From: JANJWP01 sp964540725
GTDB taxonomy: Bacteria > Patescibacteriota > Gracilibacteria > BD1-5 > UBA2023
NCBI GenBank assembly: GCA_964540725.1
Contig: CAZINU010000002.1
Coordinates: 1 to 64,000 of the forward strand
Direction of reading: 5' to 3'
Length of the DNA stretch: 64,000 nucleotides
The position numbers and the translations under genes are program-made. Positions 18,588-29,135 of the stretch are shown here, one piece after another (within the stretch, counting starts at the first letter, position 1; every line of letters begins with the position of its first letter). The notes beneath the pieces are model-generated. The model saw only the letters and a program-made list of their open reading frames with translations. It did not search any database and was not told where the DNA came from.

Positions 18588-20362
18588 ATGCTTGCCATTG
18601 GAATTCCCGTTGGAGATTCGGCCGTTTCGGAAAAAACGCCGGAATCCCGAAAGGGTTCGGAAAAACGGGAACTTACCCCGATTCTCCAGGCGTTCCTTTC
18701 GTGAGAGAACGAGAGCGTCCGTTCCGAGTCTCGCGAAATTCCGCCGAAAGCCTTGAAAAACGAATTGGCCGCGTTTTTAAAATCCCGCGTGCTCTGACAG
18801 GAGGAGCATCTCGATCAAATCGCCCAGGAGGTCGTTTCCCGGATGTTCCGAAAACTCCGATCGAAACACAAGCCGCTCGTCATTTACGTCTGAGGGCCGA
18901 CCGGAGTGGGAAAAACCGAAACCGCCCATGCGCTCGCCGAATTCTTTTTCGGCGATCCGGAAGGGTTCACGAAGATCCAGGGGGAGGGATTGATCAAGGA
19001 CGCCCACGCGGCGAACCTGTTCGGATCTTCGAAAATGTACGTCGGATACAAAGATCCGACCCCGTTCGCGGACTCGAGATTGTTCGCTCCCTTGAAACAG
19101 GCCCAAGAAGACGGAAAGGCCCACCCCTCCATCGCGAGGGACGAATCGTTTTCCATCGTGCTCGTGGACGAGTTCGACAAAGTGCACGATACGGTGCGAC
19201 AGAATTTTCTGGGCATCTTCGACAAGGGAAAATGGGAGTTTTCCACGGGATCGGAAGACGATCCGGACTTGAACTATTCCCGAGTGACCGATTTTCGGAG
19301 AACCGTTTTCATACTCACTTCGAATCTCGGGGAGCGCGATGCCGTAGGCATTCGCGGAACGATGGGGTTCTGATCGGGGGCTCCGGGCTTCACGATCGGA
19401 GGCGTGAAATCGTTGAAGAAGCCTACGTGAAAGGATTTTCGCCGGAATTTCGAAACCGCGTCCACCTGAAGTTGTCGTACGACCCCATCACGAACGACGT
19501 CGCCCAGGGCATCGTTCGGAAGCTCCTGGAACAAATCCGTTCGAAGATCGCTTCCGAATACAGTCCGAACCTGAGCGTTTCCATCCATCCGGATACGGTC
19601 CGGTCCATCGCGCTCCATAATTTCAAACCCGAAAACGGAGGTCGGGAAATCGAGCGGAATTTCGATACCGCCCTGGTTGCCGTGGAGGATTATTGCGACC
19701 ACGTCGGTCTTGAGAATCTCCCGAAGGACGTGACTGCAACCTTGGAAGTGGCGGGGACGTACGGGAACTACGCCTTCGTATTGAAGGACCGGAAGACCGT
19801 CCCCCTTTCCGCCGTAGGGTCGGTTCCCGAAACCGGAATCCAAAAGCACGGCGCCTTGGCCATAGAGGATGCCGTACGGAAAATCGTAACGTACGAACGC
19901 CTGTGCGTGCTCGCGTTTCGGGAAACGTTCGACGCCAATTACAGCCTGTCTCCCGAAATCCAACGCCTGGAACACGAACTTTTGGATTCCGGATTCGTAA
20001 CTTCCCGGGAACTTCAGAACGTTCAGAACCGCGCCATCGAACGCGTAGAGCGGTTGATGGCATGATCTCCCGAACACGTTTCGGATTCGTTCGGAACCCC
20101 CATTCAAAATCCGGACACGCTCTTCTATCCCCTTCTTCCGGAAGAGATTCTCCGATTCGTCCGCCATTTCGTTCGCGGAAGCGAGCGTCGGATGAATACG
20201 GTGGAACGCGGATGGTTGCATGACCAACTCCTGTTCCAACGGGCGTTCGCCGCCTGTCGGGAGCTGATCGGATGAGAACTCTCGAAGGACCAATACGATT
20301 TCGTCGCCGCTGAACTCCACCGTCTCTACGTGCTGAGCCAGGCCAAGGGTCGGAAGAAATAA
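18588..20362 (+). CDS. Clp-type AAA+ ATPase, six UGA-Gly codons and an apparent frameshift
   Basis: About 591 residues resembling the second (D2) ATPase module of ClpA/ClpB. Motifs: VLGQEE, P-loop GPTGVGKT, Walker B LVDEFDK, sensor-1 FILTSNLG, and GFSPEFRNR with the Arg finger, then a ClpB-type small domain and a long helical tail. It is probably an unfoldase or disaggregase. TGA codons at 18702, 18795, 18891, 19371, 20063 and 20273 are read as Gly; the second is the Gly of VxGQ. Between 19373 and 19420 the frame shifts by one base. Adding a single G to the five-G run at 19376-19380 restores a continuous product. All catalytic motifs are intact, so a sequence error, slippage or phase variation is likelier than decay. 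Confidence 0.75.
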
Positions 20363-20434
20363 AACCGAAAAAACGTTTCGTTTTCCAAGGAAAGAGGCGT
20401 ATACTCCGCGGACGTCCGCTCGGGCGTTTTCCGC

Positions 20435-23320
20435 ATGTCGAATTCCATAGAAATCATCGGGGCCAAGACCCACAATCTCAAGAACGTTTCCGTGACCGTT
20501 CCGAAGAACCGTCTCGTCGTCGTGACGGGGGTTTCGGGGTCCGGAAAATCCTCGCTCGCGTTCGATACGCTCTACGCCGAAGGGCAGCGCCGGTATCTGG
20601 AAAGCCTCTCCACGTACGCTCGGATGGTCGTTTCCTCGATCGGCGACGATACCCGGGTCGACGAAATCCGCGGACTCTCCCCGACGATCGCCATCCATCA
20701 GAAGACCGTTTCGAGCAATCCCCGTTCCACCGTCGGAACGATCACCGAAATCTACGACTTCCTCCGACTCCTGTTTTCCACCGTCGGCATCCCCTATTGT
20801 CCGAACCATCCGGACGTTCCGCTCGTCAAGGACACCGTTGCCAGCGTCCTTTCGCACGCGTTGTCGTTTCCGCCCGGCGAGAAGTTCGCCGTGTTCGCGG
20901 CGCTTCCGAAAAAATCGGTCCCGGTGCCGTTTTCCGATCTTTCCGCCGCCGTCCTCGAACGGGGATTCGTCCGGTTTTCGGTCGCCAGAACCCTCTGCTC
21001 GGTCGGGGATCCTTCCGGTCCCGACCTTCCGCCCGGCGAACGGGCCTTCCTGGTCGTCGACCGGCTCGTGGCCAAAGAGCCGGGAACCGAAGAATTCGAA
21101 GAACAGAAGAAGCGCTTGCGCGACAGTATCGAACTCGCCTTCAAGTCGGGCGACGACGAGTGCTTCGTCGGGGCGTTGTCGGGGGAGAATCCCCGGCGGT
21201 TCCGCGCCAAGGGCGCGTGCCCGGAATGCGAACACGCCATCCCGGAACTCTCCATTTCCGATTTCAGCTTCAATTCCCCGAAAGGCGCGTGCCCGGAATG
21301 TCACGGACTCTGAACCCAAACCGCCTTCCTCGAAGAGGACGTCGTAAACCCGAAACTTTCCCTTTCGGAAGGAGCGATCCTCCCATGGACGTCGCACCCC
21401 TACTACCTCGCGATCGTGGCGGCCGTTTGCGAACGCCACGGTATCGACGCGGACGCCCCGTTCGGAGAACTCTCCCGGGAACACCGCGAAAAAATCCTCC
21501 ACGGAACGCCCGGGGAGACCTACGAAATCAGCCACGATTTCGAAACGGACGAAAAAAAGGCCTTCCGTTCCAAATACGAGGGGGTCATTCCGAACCTCCT
21601 CCGGCGGTACCGGGAGTCGGCGGCCGACGATCCCTACATGCGGCGCATATCCCCGTTCGTCACCGAGGTGGCCTGTCCGGCGTGCGATGGGCACCGGTTG
21701 AAGCGGGAATCCCTCGCCGTCCGGGTCGGCGGCCTCCATATCGGCCAAATCTCCGATTTCTCCGTTCGGGACGCCATCGCGTTTTTCGACGCGCTGAGGC
21801 TTTCCGACGAGGCGGAACGAATCGTTCGGGACATTCGGAAAAACGTCCGGGACCGCTTGGAATTCCTTTCGGGAGTCGGTCTCGACTACGTCACCCTCTC
21901 GAGACGGGCCAATACCCTGTCCGGCGGGGAGTCGCAGCGTATCCGTCTCGCCACCCAGATCGGCACGAAGCTCGAAGGCATCATCTACGTGCTCGACGAA
22001 CCGTCCATCGGCCTCCACCCGAGGGACAACGACCTGCTGATCGGGAATCTCAAAAAGCTCGCGGAAATCGGCAACACCGTCGTGGTCGTCGAACACGACG
22101 AAGACGTCATGGCCGCCGCCGACTACGTCGTCGACGTCGGGCCGGGAGCCGGAAAACACGGGGGAAAGGTCGTATTCGCCGGAACGTATCCGGAACTTCT
22201 CGTTTCCGGAACGGAAACGGCGGACTACCTCTCCGGAAGGAAGACCGCCATTCTTCCGAAGCGCGCGCGCGTCCCTTCCGCCTTCGTCGAAATTTCGGGC
22301 GCCTCCGAAAACAACCTGAAAAACCTCGACGTCCGAATTCCCTTGGGAACCTTCACGGTCGTAACGGGCGTTTCCGGTTCGGGAAAATCCTCCCTCGTCA
22401 TGGACACGTTCGCCAACCGGGTGCTCCGCGACCTCGGCCAAAACCCCCTGGGCGACGTCGGGCGATGCGCCTGAATGCGCTATCTGGACGCTCGCGGAAA
22501 ACCGGTGGCCCCGGGGTCTTGCCCGATCGACAAGGCGGTCATCATCGACCAGTCTCCCATCGGCAAAACCCCCCACTCCAACGTCGCGACCTATACCGGG
22601 CTGTTCACCCATGTCCGCGAAGTGTTCGCGGCGTCCGGGGAAGCGCGCAAGCGCGGATACGGCCCCGGCCGCTTTTCGTTCAATACCCGCGGCGGCCGGT
22701 GCGAGGCCTGCGAAGGCAGCGGCGTCAAGAAGGTGGAGATGCACTTCCTTCCGGACGTGTACGTCGAGTGCGAATCCTGCCGGGGAACCCGGTACAACCC
22801 CGAAACCCTCGAAGTCCGGTACAAGGGGAAGACCATCGCCGAAGTCCTCGCCATGACGTGCGAGGAGGCGCTTGCGTTCTTCCAGGCGTTTCCCCGAATC
22901 GCCCGCATCCTCTCGGTGCTCGTCGACGTCGGACTCGGCTACGTCGCCCTCGGACAGAGCGCTCCCACCCTCTCGGGCGGGGAATCCCAGCGTATCAAGC
23001 TCGCGTTCGACCTCTCGAAGCGTTCGACCGGAGGCACCCTCTACATTCTCGACGAACCCACGACCGGACTCCATTTTTCGGACGTGGCGAAACTCCTCTC
23101 GATCCTCGACCGGCTCGTCGAGCGGGGAAATTCCGTCATCGCCATCGAACACCACTTGGACGTCATCGCGTCGGCCGACTTCCTTATCGACATCGGTCCG
23201 GAATGAGGCGATGCGGGCGGTACCCTCGTGTTTTCGGGCAAGACCGAAGACATCCTCGGACGTCCGGAATCCCATACCGCCCTCGCCCTCGCCCGGCACT
23301 TGTCCCGGCATTCCGCATAA
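20435..23320 (+). CDS. uvrA: excinuclease ABC subunit UvrA
   Basis: A 961-residue full-length UvrA, the damage sensor of nucleotide excision repair. P-loops are GVSGSGKSS near residues 34 and 640, with two ABC signatures (LSGGESQRI), and zinc-binding pairs CPEC..CPECHGLG and CEAC..CESC. Three TGA codons at 21311, 22472 and 23204 are read as Gly. The first completes HGLG and the third completes DIGPE-G-GDAGG, both invariant in UvrA. These are the strongest evidence for the table 25 code. A TATACT at 20400-20405 lies 29 bases before the ATG. Confidence 0.97.
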
Positions 23321-23353
23321 TCACGACCCCGCCGTTCGTTCCCGACGCACCGC

Positions 23354-24265
23354 ATGCCCTCCTTTCTCGAAAATTCCCCTAAAATCCGACGCGACGCCGA
23401 CGTTACGCCCCTTTCGTCGTTCCGGACGGAAGCGGTCGCCCGGTACTTCTTGGAAATTCGCGCGGAATCGGATTTGGAAACCCTTTCCGACGCGGTCGCC
23501 GACGCCCGATCAAAAAATTTGCCCGTCGTTTTCGTTTCGGGCGGCACGAACTGCCTGTTCGCGTTCGACGCCTTTCCGGGCCTCCTCGTTCGGAACCTCC
23601 TTGCCGGCATTGGGTTCGAATCGGCCGACCGGATCGTCGCCGCTTCCGGAGAAAACGTGCACGCCCTCGTCCTCCGGCATTTCAAAACCTTCGCGTCCCA
23701 CGCCCTCGTTCCCTGGTCCGGACTTCCGGGGACGGTCGCCGGAGCGGTCGCCGGAAACGCGGGATGCTTCGGGTTGGAGGCGTCGGACATTCTCGAATGG
23801 GCCGACGTTTGGAGCGTTCCGGAACGCCGTTTGGAGCGGATGTCCGCCGACGCCCTCGGATTTTCTTACCGCTCGAGCGTCCTCAAGGGCGACGCCGGAC
23901 GCTTCGTTGTCCGCGCGGCGTTCGACGTGTCCCGACGGAAACCCGGAAACCCCCACGAAGCCATGACGCCCGAATCCCTCCGCGACCTTCGGCAATCCAA
24001 ACAGCCGGCCGGCCGGACGTGCGGCTCGTTCTTCAAGAACCCCCCAGGAACCTCCGCCGGAGCCTTGATCGACCGGGCCGGATTGAAGGGGGCGAAGGTC
24101 GGCGAAGCCGAAATTTCGACCAAGCACGCCAATTTCTTCCTCGCCCATCCGGGCGCGACGTGGCGCGACGTGCTTGCCTTGGCGGAACTCGCGAAATCCC
24201 GCGTGGAATCGGAAACCGGTATCCGTCTCGAACCCGAAGCCCGTATCGTCTCGGGAGCGGGCTAA
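23354..24265 (+). CDS. murB: UDP-N-acetylenolpyruvoylglucosamine reductase
   Basis: A 303-residue FAD enzyme that makes UDP-N-acetylmuramate for peptidoglycan. FAD-binding motif FVSGGTN (near 59) and GLPGTVAGAVAGNAG (near 123), substrate-site GSFFKNP (near 227) with the catalytic Ser, and EPEARIV with the catalytic Glu at the C-terminus. The length fits the shorter type IIb-like MurB. Peptidoglycan synthesis is consistent with an SLH-anchored surface layer. Confidence 0.95.
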   Translation: MPSFLENSPKIRRDADVTPLSSFRTEAVARYFLEIRAESDLETLSDAVADARSKNLPVVFVSGGTNCLFAFDAFPGLLVRNLLAGIGFESADRIVAASGENVHALVLRHFKTFASHALVPWSGLPGTVAGAVAGNAGCFGLEASDILEWADVWSVPERRLERMSADALGFSYRSSVLKGDAGRFVVRAAFDVSRRKPGNPHEAMTPESLRDLRQSKQPAGRTCGSFFKNPPGTSAGALIDRAGLKGAKVGEAEISTKHANFFLAHPGATWRDVLALAELAKSRVESETGIRLEPEARIVSGAG

Positions 24266-24324
24266 CCGCGGCGTCCGACGAATTCTCCCGACTCTCCGAA
24301 AATCGACCCGTTCCCCCCGTTCCC

Positions 24325-25047
24325 ATGGAAACCCCCGAAAAAATCCGACTTCAGAAATACCTCTCCCAGGCCGGAATCGCTTCCCGCCGCAAGGCGGAGG
24401 AGTTCATTCTCCGCGGCCTCGTGAAGGTCAACGGCGAGATTGCCGAACTCGGATCGTCCGTCGATCCGGAAACCGATCTCGTCGAAGTCGGGGACGAGGC
24501 CGTACGGGAAACGGCCGAATTCGTCTATTACAAAATCAACAAGCCCCGCGGCATCGTGACGACGTGCGTATCGAAGGGCGACACCGGCGTGCTCGACATC
24601 GTGGACGTTCCGGAACGGGTTTTTCCCATCGGACGCCTCGATAAGGATACGACGGGACTGCTCATTCTCACGAACGACGGACGATTGTCGAACCGCCTCA
24701 TGCACCCGAGTTTCGAGCACGAAAAGGAGTACGTCGTCGAAACCTACGGCCCGATCGACGACGCCGCCCTTTCGAGAATGGCCGCCGGAGTCGTCATCCT
24801 CGAAGGGTACAAGACCCGTCCGGCCGCCATACGCCGGGTCGCGTCCGAAAAATTTTCCATCGTTTTGAAGGAAGGGAAAAACCGGCAAATCCGCCGGATG
24901 GTCGAGGCGGTCGGGCACGAGGTCAAGCGCCTGAAACGCGTCCGGATAGAGAACGTCGAGCTCCGCGACCTTCCCGACGGCGCCTACGTTCCCCTGTCTT
25001 CCCGGGAGAAGGCCGAACTCCTTTCGAGGGTCGGGCTCGGCGCGTAG
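24325..25047 (+). CDS. rluB: ribosomal pseudouridine synthase, RsuA/RluB family
   Basis: A 240-residue enzyme: N-terminal S4 RNA-binding domain (IRLQKYLSQAGIASRRKAEE) then the synthase domain with GRLDKDTTGLL carrying the catalytic Asp (near 98) and KEGKNRQIRRM near 190. It probably modifies 23S rRNA, though RsuA (16S) and RluB/E/F specificities cannot be separated by eye. The ATG at 24325 has the CCC-ATG context common here. Confidence 0.9.
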   Translation: METPEKIRLQKYLSQAGIASRRKAEEFILRGLVKVNGEIAELGSSVDPETDLVEVGDEAVRETAEFVYYKINKPRGIVTTCVSKGDTGVLDIVDVPERVFPIGRLDKDTTGLLILTNDGRLSNRLMHPSFEHEKEYVVETYGPIDDAALSRMAAGVVILEGYKTRPAAIRRVASEKFSIVLKEGKNRQIRRMVEAVGHEVKRLKRVRIENVELRDLPDGAYVPLSSREKAELLSRVGLGA

Positions 25048-25106
25048 TGCCCGAAACGGAGGCAAAAGCGGCTTTGTGAAAAAAGTGTGAAGTCGCGGGA
25101 AATCCG

Positions 25107-25134
25107 TTTGACTTCGACCCTTTTTCCCTATAAT
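25107..25134 (+). promoter_or_regulatory. strong promoter of the SLH surface protein
   Basis: TTTGAC (25107-25112), 16 bases, consensus TATAAT (25129-25134). It lies 369 bases upstream of the start codon, so the leader is about 360 nt. Confidence 0.75.
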
Positions 25135-25140
25135 TCGACC

Positions 25141-25502
25141 CACGAAAAGGCGGCTCGCCTTCTCGCGTTCGTTAACATTCCCAAAGACGTTTCCGTCCGT
25201 TCCGGACGGTACGTCCACGAAAGAATCGTTTTCGTACGCGGTCCGTCCTCCGAAGGACGTTCCGCCTTCCTTTTTCCTCCGAATCCGAAGCATGGCTTCG
25301 CAAAACGGGAGGGGACGGGTCCCGCTCCGGCGGGGCTCGGACCCTCCTGTTCTGTATGCATACTACGAACGGAGGTTAAAGCTTTAACTTCCCCTTGGGA
25401 GCAATCCCGTGGGCGCCGAGACTCTTTGGTCCGAAGCCGGAAAGGCAGATCCGGCCCAAGAACGGAAAGTCGAAGCGAATACTTTTTACCCTTACTTTCT
25501 CT
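25141..25502 (+). promoter_or_regulatory. long structured 5' leader of the surface-protein mRNA
   Basis: No credible gene lies here. The RNA can form consecutive hairpins: one at its very 5' end (25142-25166, GGCG/CGCC core), CCGTCC/GGACGG near 25196-25212, CGTCCT/AGGACG near 25244-25260, GAAGC/GCTTC near 25287-25300, and a perfect 11-pair stem GGAGGTTAAAG with CTTTAACTTCC near 25371-25392. This may stabilise or regulate an abundant mRNA; most genes here have almost no leader. Confidence 0.55.
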
Positions 25503-28500
25503 ATGGCTAGCCTTTTTAGGAAAGTTACGTCGACCGTAAGCGCGGTTGCCGTCGCTGCCTCCGCGGTAGGGTCCACCCTTACCGTCTCCGCAGCGAGCGA
25601 ATTCCTCGCTTATGCAGACGCCCTCGCGGCCGCTGGTGTGGTCAACACCCAGACGACCGAAGCCGGATACCGCCTCGGTGACAATGTCACCCGTGCGGAA
25701 ATGGCAAAAATCGCCGTTAAGCTCAACGGCGCAGAAACCGCAGAATGCACCGGAACCGTCTTCTCCGACGTTTCTTCCGCTCTCGGCGACCTCTGCAACT
25801 ACGTAGAAACCGCCGCTGACGCCGGTATCGTATCCAAGGCCAACGCCAAGTTCCGCCCGATGGATCTCGTTACCCGCGCAGAAATGGTCAAGATGCTCAT
25901 GGCTGCCAAGGGTGTCGAAACCACCGACGTTTCCGCCGGCTTCGCCGACGTTACCGATGCGCTCGGCGATCTCGCCGGCTACATCAACGCCGCCGCCGCC
26001 GAAGGTTACATCTCGACCGGTACCTCCTTCCGCCCGAACGCTACCGCTTCCCGCGGTGAAGCCTTCAAGGTTGCCGCTGGCGTTGCCGGCGTCATGGAAG
26101 ACGGAACCACCGACGATATCGACCTCGGAGACCTCTTCGGTGACGATACTACCGATACCGGCTCCACCGGAACCGCTACCGGATCGACCACCGCCACCGG
26201 CTCCACGACCGACACGACGACCGTTGCCGCTGCCGGCGACCTCGCCGTTGCCCTCGCCGCCTCGTCCGCCGCTTCGGCGTCCGTTCCGGCCGTAGGAACC
26301 GTTCCGTTCGGAAAGTTCGACCTCACTGCCGGAGGTGCCGACATTTCCGTCAGCTCCCTTAAGCTCGTACGCGACGGACTCGGAAACCGCTCCGACATCT
26401 CCCGCGTATGGGTCGAGAAGAACGGCGTCCGCATTTCTTCCCGCCAGACCGTCGGTTCCGACAACGTCGTCCTCGTTTCCTTCTCTCCCGCCATCGTCGT
26501 GAAGGCCGGATCCACGGAATCCGTCGACCTCGTCGCTACCCTCTCCGGTTCCACCGGTTCCGAGCACCGCTTCGTTATCGGCTCTTCCGCTGATATCGGA
26601 TCCACCGCTCAGACCGTAGGCGGCACCTTCCCGGTTGCCACCAACCTCATGAAGACCGCTTCCTACACCGTCGCTGGCGTTGCCTTCGACGCGAAGGGAT
26701 CCGCTTCTTCCTACAAGGTCGGCGACGCCGGCGTCGAACTCGGCCAGTTCTCCCTCCAGAACAACGCGACCGACGACAAGTCGGTTACCGTCAAGTCCAT
26801 CCGCCTTCGCAACGAAGGAACCGGAGACATGGCTAAGAGCCTCGCGAACGTTGCGCTCTACCGCGCCGGAACCAAGGTCTCGACCGAAACCGTCGTCGAC
26901 GGCAAGTACGTTTCGTTCGTCGTAAACGATACCATCGCTTTCGGACGCACCGAAACCTACTACGTCCGCGCCGACGTAGCTTCCGTCACCAATACCTCCG
27001 GTGACACCTACATCTTCAATCTCCAGTACTCCGACGACCTTACGGCCGACGAAACCTCCACCGGTTTCCGCGCGACCGTCAGCGGTACGGATATCGGATC
27101 CACCAGCGCCTTCGCTACCTACAGCATCAACGGTGGCGACATCATCCTTTCCAAGTCGACCGTCAACGCCGCAAGCCAGACCGTCGCCGCCGGAACGAAC
27201 GACGTCGTTCTCTTCTCCGCTGATCTCAAGTTGGCCCAGGCCGTAACGCTCGAAGACCTCACCGTCCGCCTCGAGCAGACCGGTTACTCCGGAACCCTCA
27301 CGAACCTTGCCGCCGACTTCTCGTCGCTCAAGCTCATGATCGGATCTTCCGCCGTCGCCACCTACACCCCGGCAGCCAGCTCGGCCACCGGATTCACCTT
27401 CGAAGGTTCGTACTCCGCAAACGGAACCACGACCCTCAAGATCGTTGGTAACGTTAAGTCGACCGCGACCGGTAAGTACAAGATTTCCACCATCGGATAC
27501 TCGTCCTTCGCCCGCGTCGAATACGTTTCGAACGGCAATGTCGTACAGTCCGCGCAGTTTGCCGGATCGTCCGACGGCGTCGCTACGACCGTAGGTTCCC
27601 CGACCCTTACCTTCACCCGCAACGACGGAATCGCCAACCAGAACCTCGCCGTAGGTGCTTCCAGCGTTACCGCCATGCAGTTCACCGCCCGCGCGAACGA
27701 CGTTTCGGACATCACCGTTTCGAAGCTCAAGTTCACCAACTCGGGTTCGGTTTCCAGCAGCCACGTTTCCACCGTCAAGCTCTACGCGAACGGCGAACTC
27801 AAGTCGACCAAGTCCATGTCCTCCGGATATGCCGACTTCAACGACATCTCCGTCGTCATCCCGAAGAACACCGACGTTGCCTTCAAGGTCGTCGCCGACT
27901 TCTCGACGGCTATCGCTTCCGGTTCCGGATTCCAGGTAGTCCTCGACGATGCGAACGTAGAAGCCCGCGACGTTAACTCCATCACGCTCACCACCGTCAA
28001 CGGCGGATCGAACGTCGATGGCGTCGTCTACACCTTCCAGACCGCCGGTACCGCTACCGTCGCTCTCAACTCCTCTTCGCCCTCGAAGAAGGTTCTCACG
28101 CCTTCCGCTGACGAAGTCGAAGTCGCTCGCTACACCCTCTCGGCCGTAGACGACGATCTCCAACTCACCGACCTCTACGTGTACAACACCGGATCGGCCA
28201 ACCTTTCTTCCCGCATCAAGACCATCGGTCTCTACGATGTAAACGGAAGCAAGCTCGCCGGAGGTTCCATCCTCGGAACCGGAACCGTCCAGTTCGCTCT
28301 CGGATCGGCTTCCTCCTTCGTCGTACCGAAGAACACGTCGAACACCGTCGTAATCGTGAAGGCTGCCTTCAACGACATTACCGACGCTTCGGCACTCAAC
28401 ACCACCGTTTCCCTCGCCATCGGAACGCTCGCAGGAGTTTCCGCCGTTGACGGAACGAACAACGGAGTCCGCTTCGTTTCGAAGTCCACGGGCAACACCG

Positions 28501-28997
28501 CTACCGGTACCACCGTTACTTCGGCGACCGCAGCAGCCCACCTCCTCGCCCGGTCCAAGCCGACCGTCGCTATCTCGGGTGCCGCTACTAACTCCACCCA
28601 CACCTTCACCGTTACGGCCGATGCGAACAACCGCATCTACCTCTCCGGTGTAACCCTCTCGCTCTCGACTCCTTCGGGAATCACCGCGATGACCGGAACC
28701 CTCTACAAGGATTCCGAATCCGCCGGAAACGAAGTCGCCACCTCGATCGTCCTCACCGGTTCCTCCGTTTCGATCTCGCTCTCGAGCGCCCTCGAAATCT
28801 CCGCAGGTTCCACGAAGACCTTCATCCTGAGCATCACTTCGGCCGGCACCGCTTCCACGAACGCCAAGCGCGTTATCCGCGTTACCGACGTCAACTACCT
28901 CGACGTTCCGAACACCGGATCTTCCGCTTCGCTCTCTGGACTCGGATCCTACTCCAACGTCGGACTCCCGACCTCGGAATCCACCTACACCTACTAA
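25503..28997 (+). CDS. SLH-domain surface (S-layer-like) protein
   Basis: A 1164-residue exported protein. Residues 1-36 are a signal peptide, followed by three SLH repeats (about 36-75, 80-140, 142-195) with TRAE, TRAE and SRGE motifs, then an Asp/Thr/Gly-rich linker (about 205-245). The rest is beta-rich, Ser/Thr/Val-rich repeat sequence of Ig-like character. SLH domains bind pyruvylated secondary wall polymer; a CsaB-like gene is at 61067. Codon choice is strongly biased to C-ending and AAG codons, and there is no UGA in 1164 codons. A strong promoter, long leader and strong terminator also suggest one of the most expressed genes. Confidence 0.9.
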   Translation: MASLFRKVTSTVSAVAVAASAVGSTLTVSAASEFLAYADALAAAGVVNTQTTEAGYRLGDNVTRAEMAKIAVKLNGAETAECTGTVFSDVSSALGDLCNYVETAADAGIVSKANAKFRPMDLVTRAEMVKMLMAAKGVETTDVSAGFADVTDALGDLAGYINAAAAEGYISTGTSFRPNATASRGEAFKVAAGVAGVMEDGTTDDIDLGDLFGDDTTDTGSTGTATGSTTATGSTTDTTTVAAAGDLAVALAASSAASASVPAVGTVPFGKFDLTAGGADISVSSLKLVRDGLGNRSDISRVWVEKNGVRISSRQTVGSDNVVLVSFSPAIVVKAGSTESVDLVATLSGSTGSEHRFVIGSSADIGSTAQTVGGTFPVATNLMKTASYTVAGVAFDAKGSASSYKVGDAGVELGQFSLQNNATDDKSVTVKSIRLRNEGTGDMAKSLANVALYRAGTKVSTETVVDGKYVSFVVNDTIAFGRTETYYVRADVASVTNTSGDTYIFNLQYSDDLTADETSTGFRATVSGTDIGSTSAFATYSINGGDIILSKSTVNAASQTVAAGTNDVVLFSADLKLAQAVTLEDLTVRLEQTGYSGTLTNLAADFSSLKLMIGSSAVATYTPAASSATGFTFEGSYSANGTTTLKIVGNVKSTATGKYKISTIGYSSFARVEYVSNGNVVQSAQFAGSSDGVATTVGSPTLTFTRNDGIANQNLAVGASSVTAMQFTARANDVSDITVSKLKFTNSGSVSSSHVSTVKLYANGELKSTKSMSSGYADFNDISVVIPKNTDVAFKVVADFSTAIASGSGFQVVLDDANVEARDVNSITLTTVNGGSNVDGVVYTFQTAGTATVALNSSSPSKKVLTPSADEVEVARYTLSAVDDDLQLTDLYVYNTGSANLSSRIKTIGLYDVNGSKLAGGSILGTGTVQFALGSASSFVVPKNTSNTVVIVKAAFNDITDASALNTTVSLAIGTLAGVSAVDGTNNGVRFVSKSTGNTATGTTVTSATAAAHLLARSKPTVAISGAATNSTHTFTVTADANNRIYLSGVTLSLSTPSGITAMTGTLYKDSESAGNEVATSIVLTGSSVSISLSSALEISAGSTKTFILSITSAGTASTNAKRVIRVTDVNYLDVPNTGSSASLSGLGSYSNVGLPTSESTYTY

Positions 28998-29040
28998 TCG
29001 GGTTTAGAAGATTCCTTCGGGTTTCCTATTCAGGAGCCGC

Positions 29041-29075
29041 AAAACCCCCTCCCTTCCCGGAGGGGGTTTTGTTTT
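29041..29075 (+). terminator. terminator after the surface-protein gene
   Basis: The stem AAAACCCCCTCC pairs with GGAGGGGGTTTT and is followed by GTTTT. The last two T also start the -35 box TTGCGT of the next gene. Confidence 0.85.
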
Positions 29076-29101
29076 GCGTCCAAAGGGAGGACGCGTATAC
29101 T
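29074..29101 (+). promoter_or_regulatory. promoter of 29136, joined to the terminator
   Basis: TTGCGT (29074-29079), 16 bases, TATACT (29096-29101). It starts inside the U-tract of the preceding terminator. Confidence 0.65.
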
Positions 29102-29135
29102 TTCCACTGACCACCGTCTCCTAACACCGATTCCC

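Noticed and set aside
19274..23311. A 1345-residue minus-strand open frame
   Set aside because: It is antisense to uvrA and the Clp-like gene, has composition typical of a GC-rich shadow frame, and shows no family motif.
20435..23320. UGA read as tryptophan (table 4)
   Set aside because: In UvrA, RecG, RlmH, ComM and CtpA the aligned residue is invariant glycine and not tryptophan.
25087..25539. A 150-residue open frame in the surface-protein leader
   Set aside because: It runs through the promoter and all leader hairpins, has no plausible composition and overlaps the real start in another frame.
25128..28601. A 1157-residue minus-strand open frame
   Set aside because: It is antisense to the surface-protein gene; its Gly/Val/Asp-rich sequence mirrors the Ser/Thr/Ala codons of the sense strand.
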